Source: Sideroxydans sp. (GTDB lineage Bacteria > Pseudomonadota > Gammaproteobacteria > Burkholderiales > Gallionellaceae). From it: 64,000 nt of DNA. The notes under the pieces are model-generated. The model was not told the DNA's origin. It made no database searches and saw nothing but the letters and a program-made list of their open reading frames with translations. The position numbers were made by a program, and so were the translations under genes. Location of the stretch: positions 1 through 64,000 of the forward strand of contig JAQTTU010000002.1 of assembly GCA_028710605.1 (NCBI GenBank), in the 5' to 3' direction. Numbering within the stretch: position 1 is the stretch's first letter; each line of letters opens with the position of its first letter. Below, piece by piece: positions 48,643-57,366 of the stretch.

Positions 48643-49536
48643 ATGTCCCGCAAACATCCCGTTATCGCCGTAACCGGTTCTTCCGGTGCAGGCACCACTA
48701 CCGTCAAGGTCGCGTTCGAGAATATCTTCCGTCGCGAAGGCATCAAGGCTGCCGTTGTCGAAGGCGATAGTCTGCACAGCCTGAACCGCGCAGCATTCCG
48801 CACTGCGGTGGCCGAAGCCGCCAAGGATTGCAACTATTCGTTCAGCCACTTCGGCCCGGAAGCCAACCACTTCGCCAAGATCGAGGAAATGTTCAAGACC
48901 TACGGCGAAACCGGCATGTGCAAACGCCGTTATTACGTGCATAGCGACGAAGAGGCGGAGTTGCACAACAAGCATTTCGGCATGACCGACCTAGTTCCCG
49001 GCGTATTCACGCCGTGGGAAGACATCGAATCGAACTCCGATTTGCTTTTCTATGAAGGCCTGCACGGTCTTGTCGTGGATGAGGACATTGATGCCGGAAA
49101 ATACGTGGATCTGGGCATCGGCGTGGTGCCGGTAGTCAATCTCGAATGGATCCAGAAGATTCATCGCGACAAAAAGGAGCGCGGCTATTCCGCCGAAGCG
49201 ACCGTGGACACCATCCTGCGCCGCATGCCGGACTATGTGAAATACATCACGCCGCAATTTTCGCGCACCCACATCAACTTCCAGCGCGTGGCCACGGTTG
49301 ACACTTCCAACCCGTTCATCGCCCGCGACATCCCCACCCCGGACGAAAGCTTTGTGGTGATCCGCTTCAGCAACCCCAAGGGCGTGGATTTTCCCTACTA
49401 CCTCACCATGATCCCCAACTCGTTCATGTCGCGCGCCAACACGCTGGTCGTGCCCGGCGGAAAGATGAGCCACGCAATGGAAATCATCCTCGCGCCGGTC
49501 ATGCACGAGATGATCGAAAAGAAAAACAAGGCTTAA
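48643..49536 (+). CDS. prk: Phosphoribulokinase (Calvin cycle)
   Basis: 297 residues: P-loop GSSGAGTTT at residues 12-20, AVVEGDSLHS, then KYITPQFSRTHINFQRV. This is the short proteobacterial, NADH-regulated class. Makes ribulose 1,5-bisphosphate for RuBisCO, so the host fixes CO2. It stands alone, divergent from leuS, with a terminator behind it and no cbb neighbours in the window. Confidence 0.97.
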   Translation: MSRKHPVIAVTGSSGAGTTTVKVAFENIFRREGIKAAVVEGDSLHSLNRAAFRTAVAEAAKDCNYSFSHFGPEANHFAKIEEMFKTYGETGMCKRRYYVHSDEEAELHNKHFGMTDLVPGVFTPWEDIESNSDLLFYEGLHGLVVDEDIDAGKYVDLGIGVVPVVNLEWIQKIHRDKKERGYSAEATVDTILRRMPDYVKYITPQFSRTHINFQRVATVDTSNPFIARDIPTPDESFVVIRFSNPKGVDFPYYLTMIPNSFMSRANTLVVPGGKMSHAMEIILAPVMHEMIEKKNKA

Positions 49537-49556
49537 TGGCCGCGCAGTTGTAACGC

Positions 49557-49590
49557 AAAACGGGGAAGCGGAAACGCTTCCCCGTTTTGT
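49557..49590 (+). terminator. Intrinsic terminator after prk
   Basis: AAAACGGGGAAGCG, loop GAAA, CGCTTCCCCGTTTT, a 14-bp stem with A and T edges; 21 bp after the stop codon. Confidence 0.92.
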
Positions 49591-49625
49591 TTTGCGGCGC
49601 AATACAATGAGCGCGGGAGGCAATG

Positions 49626-49991
49626 ATGGCTGAAAATAACTTTGACCGGATCAAACAACAAGTACGCCAATTCGTGGTCGAGCGCGAGTGGGATCAATTC
49701 CACTCACCCAAAAACCTGTCCATGGCGCTCATCGTCGAAGCCGCCGAGTTGGTGGAACATTTTCAGTGGCTGACCGAAGAGCAGAGCTGCAACCTGCCGC
49801 CGGAAAAACTGGCCGAGGTCGAACTGGAGCTGGCGGATATTCAGATTTACCTCATCAGCCTCGCGCACAAGCTGCAACTGGACTTGGTGGCGGCAGCGGA
49901 GAAAAAGCTGGCGCTGAACGCGAAAAAATATCCGGCGGACGAAGTGCGCGGCAGTTCCAAAAAGTATTCGGAATACAAAGCACGAAGCTGA
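49626..49991 (+). CDS. MazG-like nucleotide pyrophosphohydrolase
   Basis: 121 residues, one all-alpha NTP-PPase domain of the dCTPP1/RS21-C6 type: SMALIVEAAELVEHFQWL (ExxE) and EVELELADIQIYLI (ExxD) bind Mg. Probably removes non-canonical dNTPs. GGGAGG favours ATG 49626 over ATG 49623. Confidence 0.9.
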   Translation: MAENNFDRIKQQVRQFVVEREWDQFHSPKNLSMALIVEAAELVEHFQWLTEEQSCNLPPEKLAEVELELADIQIYLISLAHKLQLDLVAAAEKKLALNAKKYPADEVRGSSKKYSEYKARS

Positions 49992-50026
49992 AAAGTTTGC
50001 ACGGAGGTGTCGGACAATGCACACCT

Positions 50027-50079
50027 TGTAGGAGCGAGCTTGCTCGCGAAATGTTTTCGCGAGCAAGCTCGCTCCTACA
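50027..50079 (+). repeat. GTAG-type REPIN
   Basis: TGTAGGAGCGAGCTTGCTCG, short loop, CGAGCAAGCTCGCTCCTACA. Same variant as the left arm at 28326. Confidence 0.92.
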
Positions 50080-50133
50080 AAAGCTCGCAGCCCCATGAGT
50101 TATCCGGGCTGATATGTATCAAGTAGGTGCCCC

Positions 50134-50376
50134 ATGCAAACTTACACAGCCAATGAAGCCAAAACTCGCTTCGGCGAATTTCTCGACAAGGTTCAGCGCA
50201 AGCCGGTCAGAGTGATGCGCCATAACCGGGTGGTGGGTGTGATGGTGAGCGCGCAGGATTACGAGGCGATGCGGGCTTATTACGCGAACCGTTTGAGGAA
50301 TACGCTGCGCGATAGCGCGGCAGCCGCAGGATTGACTGAAGAAATGCTGGCAATGCTGTTGGCCGACGAAAGTTAA
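50134..50376 (+). CDS. Phd/YefM-family antitoxin, apparently orphan
   Basis: 80 residues: TYTANEAKTRFGEFLDKVQRKPVRVMRHNRVVGVMVSAQDYEAM is the DNA-binding half of type II antitoxins. The C-terminal helix (LTEEMLAMLLADES) would wrap a toxin, yet none follows; the next 360 bp has no RelE, PIN or Doc-like frame. It may act as a solitary regulator. Confidence 0.85.
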   Translation: MQTYTANEAKTRFGEFLDKVQRKPVRVMRHNRVVGVMVSAQDYEAMRAYYANRLRNTLRDSAAAAGLTEEMLAMLLADES

Positions 50377-50739
50377 TCGGCTGTGGCGAAGGATTTTGCA
50401 CGAGATAGATTTCTGCGCGTTGTGGGTGGATGAACCGCCCGCTATTTCCGCCTAAACTTTTTCGCGCGACAGCAAAGACGAAGCTTTCATTCATGCCGCG
50501 CCAGAAGAAGTCAAACTTATTCGGGGCGCGTAACCACCTATCCACCATGCACCACTCTCCGCCAAGGCATTCTGAATCGCACCATCCCGTGAAGAAGCGC
50601 ATGGATAGGGCATCTGCGTGATTTAATCGACGTAGATTCCCTATCCATGCGCCTTCCCGTGAGGAGGAACATTAAAATTCTGCTCCAATCCTGTTTCCAT
50701 CCACGAAAGCGGCGGTCACTCCTGTGGGATAATCGCGGC
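50377..50739 (+). other. Intergenic region with a long inverted repeat
   Basis: No credible gene. Short frames on both strands look random, although LHEIDFCALWVDEPP (about 50400-50445) reads like protein and could be a remnant. 50597-50652 is a strong inverted repeat. A GATAAT at 50728 lies 6 bp before the uvrD ATG. Confidence 0.55.
50597..50652 (+). repeat. Inverted repeat upstream of uvrD
   Basis: GCGCATGGATAGGG (50597-50610), 28-bp loop, CCCTATCCATGCGC (50639-50652); flanking CCCGTGAAGAA and CTTCCCGTGAGG also partly pair or repeat. No T run follows, so it is not a plain terminator. Confidence 0.85.
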
Positions 50740-52992
50740 ATGAATTCCTCTCTGCTTTCCGGTCTCAATCCCGAACAACGTGCCGCCGTCGAGCTGCCCG
50801 CGCAATCCGCCTTGATTCTGGCCGGGGCGGGCAGCGGCAAGACGCGCGTGCTGACCACGCGCATCGCTTATCTCATCAGCAGCGGACAGGTCACGCCGCA
50901 CGGCATTTTGGCGGTGACCTTCACCAACAAGGCGGCGAAAGAAATGGTGACGCGCTTGTCGGCGATGTTGCCGATCAACACGCGCGGTATGTGGATTGGC
51001 ACGTTCCACGGCCTGTGCAACCGCATGCTGCGCGCGCATTACCGCGAGGCGAACCTGCCGCAGACGTTCCAGATTCTCGATTCCGGCGATCAGCTTGCCG
51101 CTATCAAACGGCGCATGAAAGAGCTGAATGTGGATGACGAAAAATATCCGCCGCGCGAGATGCAGAACTTCATCAGCGGCAGCAAGGAACAGGGGCTGCG
51201 CGCGCACGAAGTGGAAGCCTACGATCCTTATACCAAGCGCAAAGTGGAGGTGTTCGCGGCTTACGACGCGCAATGCCAGCGCGAAGGAGTGGTGGATTTT
51301 TCCGAGCTGCTGTTGCGCTGCTACGAGCTGCTGTCGCGCAACCAGTCGCTGCGCGAGCATTATCAGGAGCGCTTCAAACACATTCTGGTGGATGAGTTTC
51401 AGGATACCAATCCGCTGCAATATAAGTGGTTGAAGTTGCTGGCGGGCAAGAGCCCCTCTCCTCAATCCTCTCCCGAAAACGGGAGAGGAGGCGAACGTGA
51501 AAAGCAATCTTCAATCTTTGCCGTGGGCGACGACGACCAATCCATCTACGCCTTCCGTGGCGCGAACGTGGGCAACATGCAGGAGTTGCTGCGCGACTTC
51601 CACGTCGAGAACGTCATCAAGCTGGAGCAGAACTACCGCTCGCACGGCAACATCCTCGACGCGGCCAACGCGCTTATCAGCAACAACCGCAAACGTCTGG
51701 GCAAGAACCTGTGGACAGCAGAAAGCGGCGGCGAACAGTTGCGCGTGTATGAAGCGCCCGAATTGCGTGATCCTCGCGGTGATCGAATTACGGGGGATAT
51801 TCAGGAAGCCAGTTTTATTGTCGATGAAATCCAGCAACTCAAACGCGAAGGGATAAACCTTTCCGAGATTGCGCTGTTGTACCGCTCCAACGCGCAGTCG
51901 CGCGTGCTGGAACATGCGCTGGTTGCCGCCGGTTTGTCGTACCGTGTTTATGGCGGGTTGCGCTTTTACGAGCGCCAGGAGATCAAGCACGCGCTGGCCT
52001 ATTTGCGTCTGATGGAAAACACCGACGACGACAATGCGCTGTTGCGCATCATCAATTTCCCTACGCGCGGCATAGGCGCGCTCAGCGTTGGCAAGCTGCA
52101 AGAAGCGGCGAAGATGAACGGCACAACAATGTGGGATGCGGCAGCGCGTGCAGGAGGCAAGATCACCGCTTTCGTCGGGTTGATCGAAGCTCTGCGCAGT
52201 GCCACCAAAGAGTTACCGTTGCCGGAAATTGTTGAGCACGTACTGGAACATAGCGGCTTGAACGCTTGTTACCAAAACGAAGAGGGAAAGAAACAAAAGG
52301 AATCGGCTGACAGGTTGGATAACTTGCAACAACTCATCAGCGCTGCGTCTCAATTTGTTCAAGAAAATGAGGATGAAAGTCTTACCGCTTTTCTGACGAA
52401 TGCAACGCTGGAATCGGGCGAGCATCAGGCGGGCGACAGCGAAGACGCTCTGCATTTAATGACGGTGCATGCCGCGAAAGGCTTGGAGTTCCACACCGTG
52501 TTTATCACCGGGCTGGAAGAAGGACTCTTTCCGCACCAGAACAGTATCGACAACGACGATGTCGATGAAGAACGCCGCCTGATGTATGTAGCGATTACCC
52601 GCGCCCGCCGCCGTTTGTATCTCACCTACGCCCAAAGCCGCATGCTGCATGGACAAACGCATTACAGCAGGGAGTCGAGTTTTCTGCGCGAATTGCCGGA
52701 GGAGTTGTTACATTGGCTTACGCCCAGATTCACTTCACGCAAGACTTTCCAAAACAATCATTTCGAGAAGGACAGTTACACCAAAGCGTTCGCCGCCGTG
52801 CCGATGGAAAAAGCGCCGCCCGCGCCCAGTTCGATGTGGCGCATCGGCCAGCAAGTGTTCCACCAGAAATTCGGCGAAGGCGTAGTGACCGACACCGAAG
52901 GCAGCGGCAACCAAGGCCGCGTGCAGGTCAACTTCAAACGCGCGGGCAGTAAATGGCTCGCACTCGAATATGCAAAACTTACCCCCATCTGA
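50740..52992 (+). CDS. uvrD: DNA helicase II (UvrD) with repeat-derived insertion
   Basis: 750 residues. Walker A AGAGSGKT at residues 28-35, VDEFQD near 217-222, GDDDQSIYAFRGA, LEQNYRS, and MTVHAAKGLEF; the C-terminal QQVFHQKFGEGVV region is typical of UvrD. Unwinds DNA in mismatch and nucleotide excision repair. Between LKLLAGK and IFAVGDDDQ lies an extra peptide (SPSPQSSPENGRGGEREKQ, residues about 238-257) encoded by the dispersed repeat. ATG 50740 is the family start. Overlaps the next gene by 23 bp. Confidence 0.96.
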   Translation: MNSSLLSGLNPEQRAAVELPAQSALILAGAGSGKTRVLTTRIAYLISSGQVTPHGILAVTFTNKAAKEMVTRLSAMLPINTRGMWIGTFHGLCNRMLRAHYREANLPQTFQILDSGDQLAAIKRRMKELNVDDEKYPPREMQNFISGSKEQGLRAHEVEAYDPYTKRKVEVFAAYDAQCQREGVVDFSELLLRCYELLSRNQSLREHYQERFKHILVDEFQDTNPLQYKWLKLLAGKSPSPQSSPENGRGGEREKQSSIFAVGDDDQSIYAFRGANVGNMQELLRDFHVENVIKLEQNYRSHGNILDAANALISNNRKRLGKNLWTAESGGEQLRVYEAPELRDPRGDRITGDIQEASFIVDEIQQLKREGINLSEIALLYRSNAQSRVLEHALVAAGLSYRVYGGLRFYERQEIKHALAYLRLMENTDDDNALLRIINFPTRGIGALSVGKLQEAAKMNGTTMWDAAARAGGKITAFVGLIEALRSATKELPLPEIVEHVLEHSGLNACYQNEEGKKQKESADRLDNLQQLISAASQFVQENEDESLTAFLTNATLESGEHQAGDSEDALHLMTVHAAKGLEFHTVFITGLEEGLFPHQNSIDNDDVDEERRLMYVAITRARRRLYLTYAQSRMLHGQTHYSRESSFLRELPEELLHWLTPRFTSRKTFQNNHFEKDSYTKAFAAVPMEKAPPAPSSMWRIGQQVFHQKFGEGVVTDTEGSGNQGRVQVNFKRAGSKWLALEYAKLTPI
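51451..51515 (+). repeat. Dispersed repeat in frame in uvrD
   Basis: CCCCTCTCCTCAATCCTCTC, CCGAAAACGGGAGAGG, then CGTGAAAAGCAATCTTCAAT. The last part also follows the intergenic copy at 25041-25060, which defines a longer shared unit. Confidence 0.88.
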
Positions 52993-53437
52993 AGCCAGTC
53001 TGGACGGGCGTTTGCGGCTTATCGTCGAGAGCTTTCAGCGGCTTACCGGCAGGCCGCTGATTGAAAATGCACCGGAGGAAATCAACTTGCTGCGCGAAGC
53101 AATCTGGTTCGCGCCGCGCGCCATTGTGGCGCACGGCACCGAAGACGATCCGGTTTTCTTCTACGGCAACCGGCTGGCGCTGCAATTGTTCGAAATGAGC
53201 TTCGTGGAATTTGTACAGTTGCCATCGCGGCTTTCCGCCGAACCGCTGTTGAGGGAGGAACGCGCAAAGTTGCTGGAGAAAGTCACGCGCCAGGGTTACG
53301 TGGACGGTTACTCCGGCATGCGCATCGCCAGCAGCGGCAGGCGCTTCATGATCGCGGACGGCACGGTGTGGAATCTGGCGGATGAACAGGGCCGACATCA
53401 CGGCCAAGCCGCCGTGTTTGTGGCGCAGCAAACCTAA
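52970..53437 (+). CDS. MEKHLA-domain protein
   Basis: 155 residues of a PAS-like family: LIVESFQRLTGRPLI, IVAHGTEDDPVFFYGNRLALQLFEM and PSRLSAEPLLREERAKLLE are characteristic. Family members may sense small molecules; no function is established. Overlaps the uvrD end by 23 bp in another frame. Confidence 0.87.
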   Translation: MQNLPPSEASLDGRLRLIVESFQRLTGRPLIENAPEEINLLREAIWFAPRAIVAHGTEDDPVFFYGNRLALQLFEMSFVEFVQLPSRLSAEPLLREERAKLLEKVTRQGYVDGYSGMRIASSGRRFMIADGTVWNLADEQGRHHGQAAVFVAQQT

Positions 53438-53450
53438 AAACCTTAATTCA

Positions 53451-53573
53451 AGCCACAGAGTTCACAGAGAACACAGAGAAAGAATCGTTTCTTCCATGAT
53501 TTGCTGGCACACCCAAAAGGTGAAACGCATTTTCGTGATAACAATTTGTTTCTCCTCTGTGATCTCTGTGGCT
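53451..53573 (+). repeat. Dispersed 'CACAGAG' inverted repeat
   Basis: AGCCACAGAGTTCACAGAGA at the left and TTTCTCCTCTGTGATCTCTG then TGGCT at the right, 70 bp apart. It fills the gap between the MEKHLA gene and the AhpD-like gene. Confidence 0.82.
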
Positions 53574-53613
53574 AACTAAGTTTTTCAAATCAACTTTTCA
53601 GCAGGAGCAAGGC

Positions 53614-53958
53614 ATGAGCAAATCGTACAAAGCCATCACGCAGGACATCAGCAAGGAACTCACCACATTCCGCAAGGAAACCGCCGTGCCGATGGCGAAC
53701 TTCGACGCGATGGCGAAGGCGGCCATGGCGGAAGGCGTGTTGTCGGCGCTCAACAAGGAGTTGATCGCTACGGCCATCGCGGTGTCCACGCGTTGCGACG
53801 GTTGCATCGGCTACCACGTGCGCTCGCTGGTGCGCATGGGCGCGACGCGCGAGCAAGTCAACGAAATGCTGGCGGTGGCGGTGTATATGGGCGGCGGCCC
53901 GTCGCTGATGTACGCGGCGGAAGTGCTGCACGCGTTCGAGGAATTCCAGCCGGTTTAA
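53614..53958 (+). CDS. AhpD/carboxymuconolactone decarboxylase-like protein
   Basis: 114 residues with the redox pair in TRCDGCIGYHVRSLVRMGA (CxxC followed by H), the AhpD-like core. Members of this family are alkylhydroperoxidases or of unknown function; the substrate is unclear. Confidence 0.9.
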   Translation: MSKSYKAITQDISKELTTFRKETAVPMANFDAMAKAAMAEGVLSALNKELIATAIAVSTRCDGCIGYHVRSLVRMGATREQVNEMLAVAVYMGGGPSLMYAAEVLHAFEEFQPV

Positions 53959-53965
53959 TTTATGC

Positions 53966-54005
53966 ACCCCGTGAAGATCGCCTATTGACGGGCATCTCCA
54001 TGAGG
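53966..54005 (+). repeat. Half copy of the 'GATCGCCTATTG' repeat
   Basis: GAAGATCGCCTATTGACGGG, then CATCTCCATGAGG. Only the right part of the 33308-type element is present. Confidence 0.72.
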
Positions 54006-54018
54006 TGCTTTGTTCAAG

Positions 54019-54513
54019 TCAGGCGGCGGGCGGCGGGAATTTGGCGGCGATATTGTCCGGCACTTCGCGTTTGGAGGCCTGCGCGAAAGAGCTGAATTCC
54101 ATCACGGCGGTGACCAGCACCATAATCACGGTGGGCACGACCGCGACGCGGGTGAGCGCGGTCCACAGGATGTGGCGCATGTTGTGGTCGTTCATGGTGA
54201 GGGTGATGAGCCACGCGATGAAAATCAGCGTGCCCGAAATCGCGTAGCCCAGCAACAGCAAACGCGCGCGCAGGAAGGCCAGTTTCCAATGCGCCTCAAC
54301 GAACCAGGCGGCGGTTTTTTTGCTGCGCAGGTAGATGTAGCCGATCATCAGGCTGGAAAAAAACAGCGGGATCAACAAACCGATCATGCCGATTTTCATC
54401 CCGAGTATCGCCGGGGTCATCAACAAATTGAAAGCGAAAACCCCGCTGATATACAGATTGTGCGGGGCTTGCGCTTTTTTGACTTCGTCCGGTGTTGCAT
54501 TGTCGTAGCGCAT
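54019..54513 (-). CDS. Membrane protein of unknown function
   Basis: 164 residues with four hydrophobic segments (LYISGVFAFNLLMTPAIL, MIGLLIPLFFSSLMIGYIYL, LLLLGYAISGTLIFIAWLIT, VAVVPTVIMVLVTAVM). Family not recognised. 2 bp downstream of the BPSS1780-type gene, so probably cotranscribed with it. Confidence 0.7.
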   Translation of the reverse strand: MRYDNATPDEVKKAQAPHNLYISGVFAFNLLMTPAILGMKIGMIGLLIPLFFSSLMIGYIYLRSKKTAAWFVEAHWKLAFLRARLLLLGYAISGTLIFIAWLITLTMNDHNMRHILWTALTRVAVVPTVIMVLVTAVMEFSSFAQASKREVPDNIAAKFPPPAA

Positions 54514-54515
54514 GT

Positions 54516-55286
54516 TCAGACCTCCATTTTGATTGGTTCGGGAGGCTGGGAAGCCGCATCGAGCCAGGGGAAAATATTGCGGTAGCTGACATAGAGCGAA
54601 GTCAGCGTGAGCGGCAGCAGCACGAGCATGCCGAGCCCGTAAGGCAGTATGCCCAGCACCAGCGCGAACAGTTGCAGCACCAGGCCGTAAACCGTGTAAG
54701 GCAGGATGTTGCGCGCGGTACCGAGGAGGCTGGCGTACAGCGCGGTGTAAGGCGACACACCGCTGAAGAACACCAGAATGGGCGCGTATTGCCAGCTCAC
54801 CAGCAGCACCACTACCAGCGTAAAACCGAGCAGGATGGCCGCCGCCACGCCGGTTCCCGCCGTGGAAATCGCGTCCATCAGCACCTGCGGATTTTCCGTG
54901 GTTTGCACTTCCTGCATCAGTTTGGTGAATGTTTCGCCGCCGACAGACACCATCAGCGCCGACACCAGAAACAAGCCCAGCATCAGCAACGCGCCCAGCG
55001 AAAGCAAGCCGGAGGCGCGCTGTTTCAAAGTGACCAGCAACTGCGCCGGATCGAATTTTTCATTTTCTTCCAGCGCGCGGCAGATGCGCATAAACGAGGC
55101 CAGAAAAAACGGCATGAGCAGCACCGCCAGCAGAGAGCCGATGCCGGGAACCAGCATGGCGAAAAAAATAATCATCACGCCGGATAGGGCGCTGAGAATA
55201 CTCAAATGCGGGTTGAGCATGATGAGCTGAAAGCCTTGCTTGATCCACAACCAGCCGCGCGCGGCATTCAATTTCTTGATTTCCAT
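54516..55286 (-). CDS. BPSS1780-type membrane protein
   Basis: 256 residues, about six spans. The N-terminus IKKLNAARGWLWIKQGFQLIMLNP matches a betaproteobacterial family known only by the BPSS1780 name. Role unknown. The start at 55286 is chosen at the conserved MEIKKL; an upstream extension is not supported. Confidence 0.8.
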   Translation of the reverse strand: MEIKKLNAARGWLWIKQGFQLIMLNPHLSILSALSGVMIIFFAMLVPGIGSLLAVLLMPFFLASFMRICRALEENEKFDPAQLLVTLKQRASGLLSLGALLMLGLFLVSALMVSVGGETFTKLMQEVQTTENPQVLMDAISTAGTGVAAAILLGFTLVVVLLVSWQYAPILVFFSGVSPYTALYASLLGTARNILPYTVYGLVLQLFALVLGILPYGLGMLVLLPLTLTSLYVSYRNIFPWLDAASQPPEPIKMEV

Positions 55287-55459
55287 TTGATCCTTGTATC
55301 CGTAACCGTGAAGCCTGTTGCATTGTAATGTGATTATGGTTTGTCCGCTCAAACTGAGCGCGTATCGTGCGCATGCGGAAACGTGCGCTTAGCTGAAAAT
55401 ATTCGGGCGATGGTAGAATCCGCGCCTCGCGGCGCACCGCCCAACTTTGGAGAATTTCC

Positions 55460-56068
55460 GTGCAACTCGTTTGTCTCGACCTTGAAGGAGTCCTCGTTCC
55501 AGAAATCTGGATCGAATTTTCGCAACGCACCGGCATTCCCGAATTGCGCCGCACCACGCGCGACGAGCCGGATTACGACAAACTGATGAAATTCCGCTTG
55601 GACATCCTGAAGCAGCACAAGCTCGGCTTGCCCGACATTCAGAAAGTGATTGCGGAAATGGGGCCGATGGCCGGTGCCAAGGATTTCCTCGACGACCTGC
55701 GCCAGCGCTTCCAAGTCATCATCCTGTCCGACACCTTCTACGAATTCGCCATGCCGCTGATGCAGCAACTGGGCATGCCGACGCTGTTCTGCCACAAGCT
55801 GGAAGCCGATGCCAGCGGCACGCTGGTCAATTACCACCTGCGCATGGCCAACCAGAAAATGGAAGCGGTGAAACGCTTCCGCGAACTCAATTTCAAGACC
55901 ATCGCCGCCGGCGATTCATACAACGACACGGCCATGCTGGGCGAAGCGCACGCCGGTATTTTGTTCCACCCGCCGGAAAACGTGATCCGCGAATTCCCGC
56001 AATTCCCGGTGACCATGAACTACGCGGAACTCGATGCGGAAATCCGCAAGGCCAGCGCGAGAATCTGA
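55460..56068 (+). CDS. thrH: ThrH phosphoserine phosphatase/homoserine phosphotransferase
   Basis: 202 residues of the HAD superfamily. LDLEGVLVPEIW carries the nucleophile D7 (with E9, the ThrH variant of DxD), SDTFYEF the second motif and GDSYNDTAML the metal site. It hydrolyses phosphoserine and can pass the phosphate to homoserine. GTG start with GGAG 7 bp upstream. Convergent with thrB. Confidence 0.93.
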   Translation: MQLVCLDLEGVLVPEIWIEFSQRTGIPELRRTTRDEPDYDKLMKFRLDILKQHKLGLPDIQKVIAEMGPMAGAKDFLDDLRQRFQVIILSDTFYEFAMPLMQQLGMPTLFCHKLEADASGTLVNYHLRMANQKMEAVKRFRELNFKTIAAGDSYNDTAMLGEAHAGILFHPPENVIREFPQFPVTMNYAELDAEIRKASARI

Positions 56069-56090
56069 GGCGAATATCTAAAAAACTTTT

Positions 56091-56230
56091 GCCCGCAGAT
56101 TACACAGATTAAGGCCGATTTAGGCCGATCAAAAACAACTACCCTTGGGTTTTCGTTTTACCCATTTGGGTGAGTCGTCATTCTTCATCACCCAACTGAT
56201 AATCTGCGTGAATCTGTGTAATCTGCGGGC
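56091..56230 (+). repeat. Dispersed 'CGCAGATTACACAG' inverted repeat
   Basis: GCCCGCAGATTACACAGATT at the left, AATCTGTGTAATCTGCGGGC at the right; also CCGATTTAGGCCGAT inside. It lies between convergent thrH and thrB. Confidence 0.85.
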
Positions 56231-56249
56231 TAAGCTTCGGTTTTTTGGT

Positions 56250-57191
56250 TTATAGCCAGACAGCTTGTTTCGTTGCGATATGATTTTGCAGAATACGTTT
56301 GAACGGCTCGGGGTCGCGCGGGTTTACCAGCTCTCCGTCGCGCGGCAGGTAAAAGTCGTACAAGCGCGAAAGCCAGAAACGCAACGCCGCCACGCGCAAT
56401 GCCAGCGGCCAGAGTTCAGCTTCTTTTGCCGTGAACGGGCGCGCCAAGTGATAGGCATCCAACATGGCGCGCGTGCGTTCCGCATCCAGCACACCCTCGC
56501 TGCCCATGCACCAATCGTTGACGGTAATCGCCACGTCGTACAGCAACGCTCCGCTGCAAGCGAAATAGAAATCGACCAGTCCGCCCACGCGCTCGCCGTC
56601 CATCAGCACGTTGTCGCGGAACAGATCGGCGTGGATGATGCCGCGCGGGATGCCGTCCAGCGGCTGTTCGGCGTGCAGCGCGACTTCGCTTTGCAGCAGC
56701 GCGCTATCCTGCGCCGACAAAAATTTCAGCACCTTGTGCGATGCGTCTTCGCGCCACGCCGCGCCGCGCGGGTCGGGCATCTGTTCGGCAAAGCTTTGTC
56801 CGGCGCTGTGCATCTGCCCCAGCATCGCGCCCATCGTCGCGCATTGTTTTACCGTCGGCTGCGTCACCGAATGGCCGTTCAGGCGGGTGGCGATGCACGC
56901 GGGCTTGCCGTTCAATTCACCCAGAAACTGGTTGCGGCAATCGGCCATCGGCGCGGGACAGGGAATGCCGTGCCGCGCCAGATGCGCCATCAGATTTAGA
57001 AAAAACGGCAGTTCTTTCGGAGTGAGTTTCTCGAACAGCGTCAGCACAAAACGACCGCCGCTGGTAGTGACAAAATAGTTGGTGTTCTCAATGCCTTCGG
57101 GGATGCCGTGCAATTCCAGCAGCGAACCCAGAGAATAATTGGATAACCAGGCAGCGAGGTCTGCCTCGGAAACTCTAGTGAAAACAGCCAT
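56250..57191 (-). CDS. thrB: Homoserine kinase, aminoglycoside-phosphotransferase type
   Basis: 313 residues of the APH/choline-kinase fold used by Pseudomonas and Betaproteobacteria, not the GHMP form. IIHADLFRDNVLMDG (HxDxxxxN) and LVDFYFACSGALLYDVAI are the catalytic loop and metal site. Starts MAVFTRVSEADLAAWL at 57191. Phosphorylates homoserine for threonine synthesis. Confidence 0.93.
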   Translation of the reverse strand: MAVFTRVSEADLAAWLSNYSLGSLLELHGIPEGIENTNYFVTTSGGRFVLTLFEKLTPKELPFFLNLMAHLARHGIPCPAPMADCRNQFLGELNGKPACIATRLNGHSVTQPTVKQCATMGAMLGQMHSAGQSFAEQMPDPRGAAWREDASHKVLKFLSAQDSALLQSEVALHAEQPLDGIPRGIIHADLFRDNVLMDGERVGGLVDFYFACSGALLYDVAITVNDWCMGSEGVLDAERTRAMLDAYHLARPFTAKEAELWPLALRVAALRFWLSRLYDFYLPRDGELVNPRDPEPFKRILQNHIATKQAVWL

Positions 57192-57234
57192 GCGCTCAGT
57201 CTTGAATTGGCGGCAGCGATAAAGCCTGAAACCG

Positions 57235-57347
57235 TCATTCCCGCGCAAGCGGGAATCCAGCGGTTCTATTCAACATGCCTTTGGTTCTTGTCCTTGCTGC
57301 GCAAGGAAGTATTTGGTTGGCTGGATTCCCGCCTTCGCGGGAATGAC
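57235..57347 (+). repeat. Dispersed 'CATTCCCGC' inverted repeat
   Basis: GTCATTCCCGCGCAAGCGGG at the left and CCCGCCTTCGCGGGAATGAC at the right, each arm itself a palindrome. The same sequences form the core of the MITE at 19199, but here no TTGATCCGGCAC ends are present. Confidence 0.88.
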
Positions 57348-57366
57348 GGAATAATTTTGGATGCCC

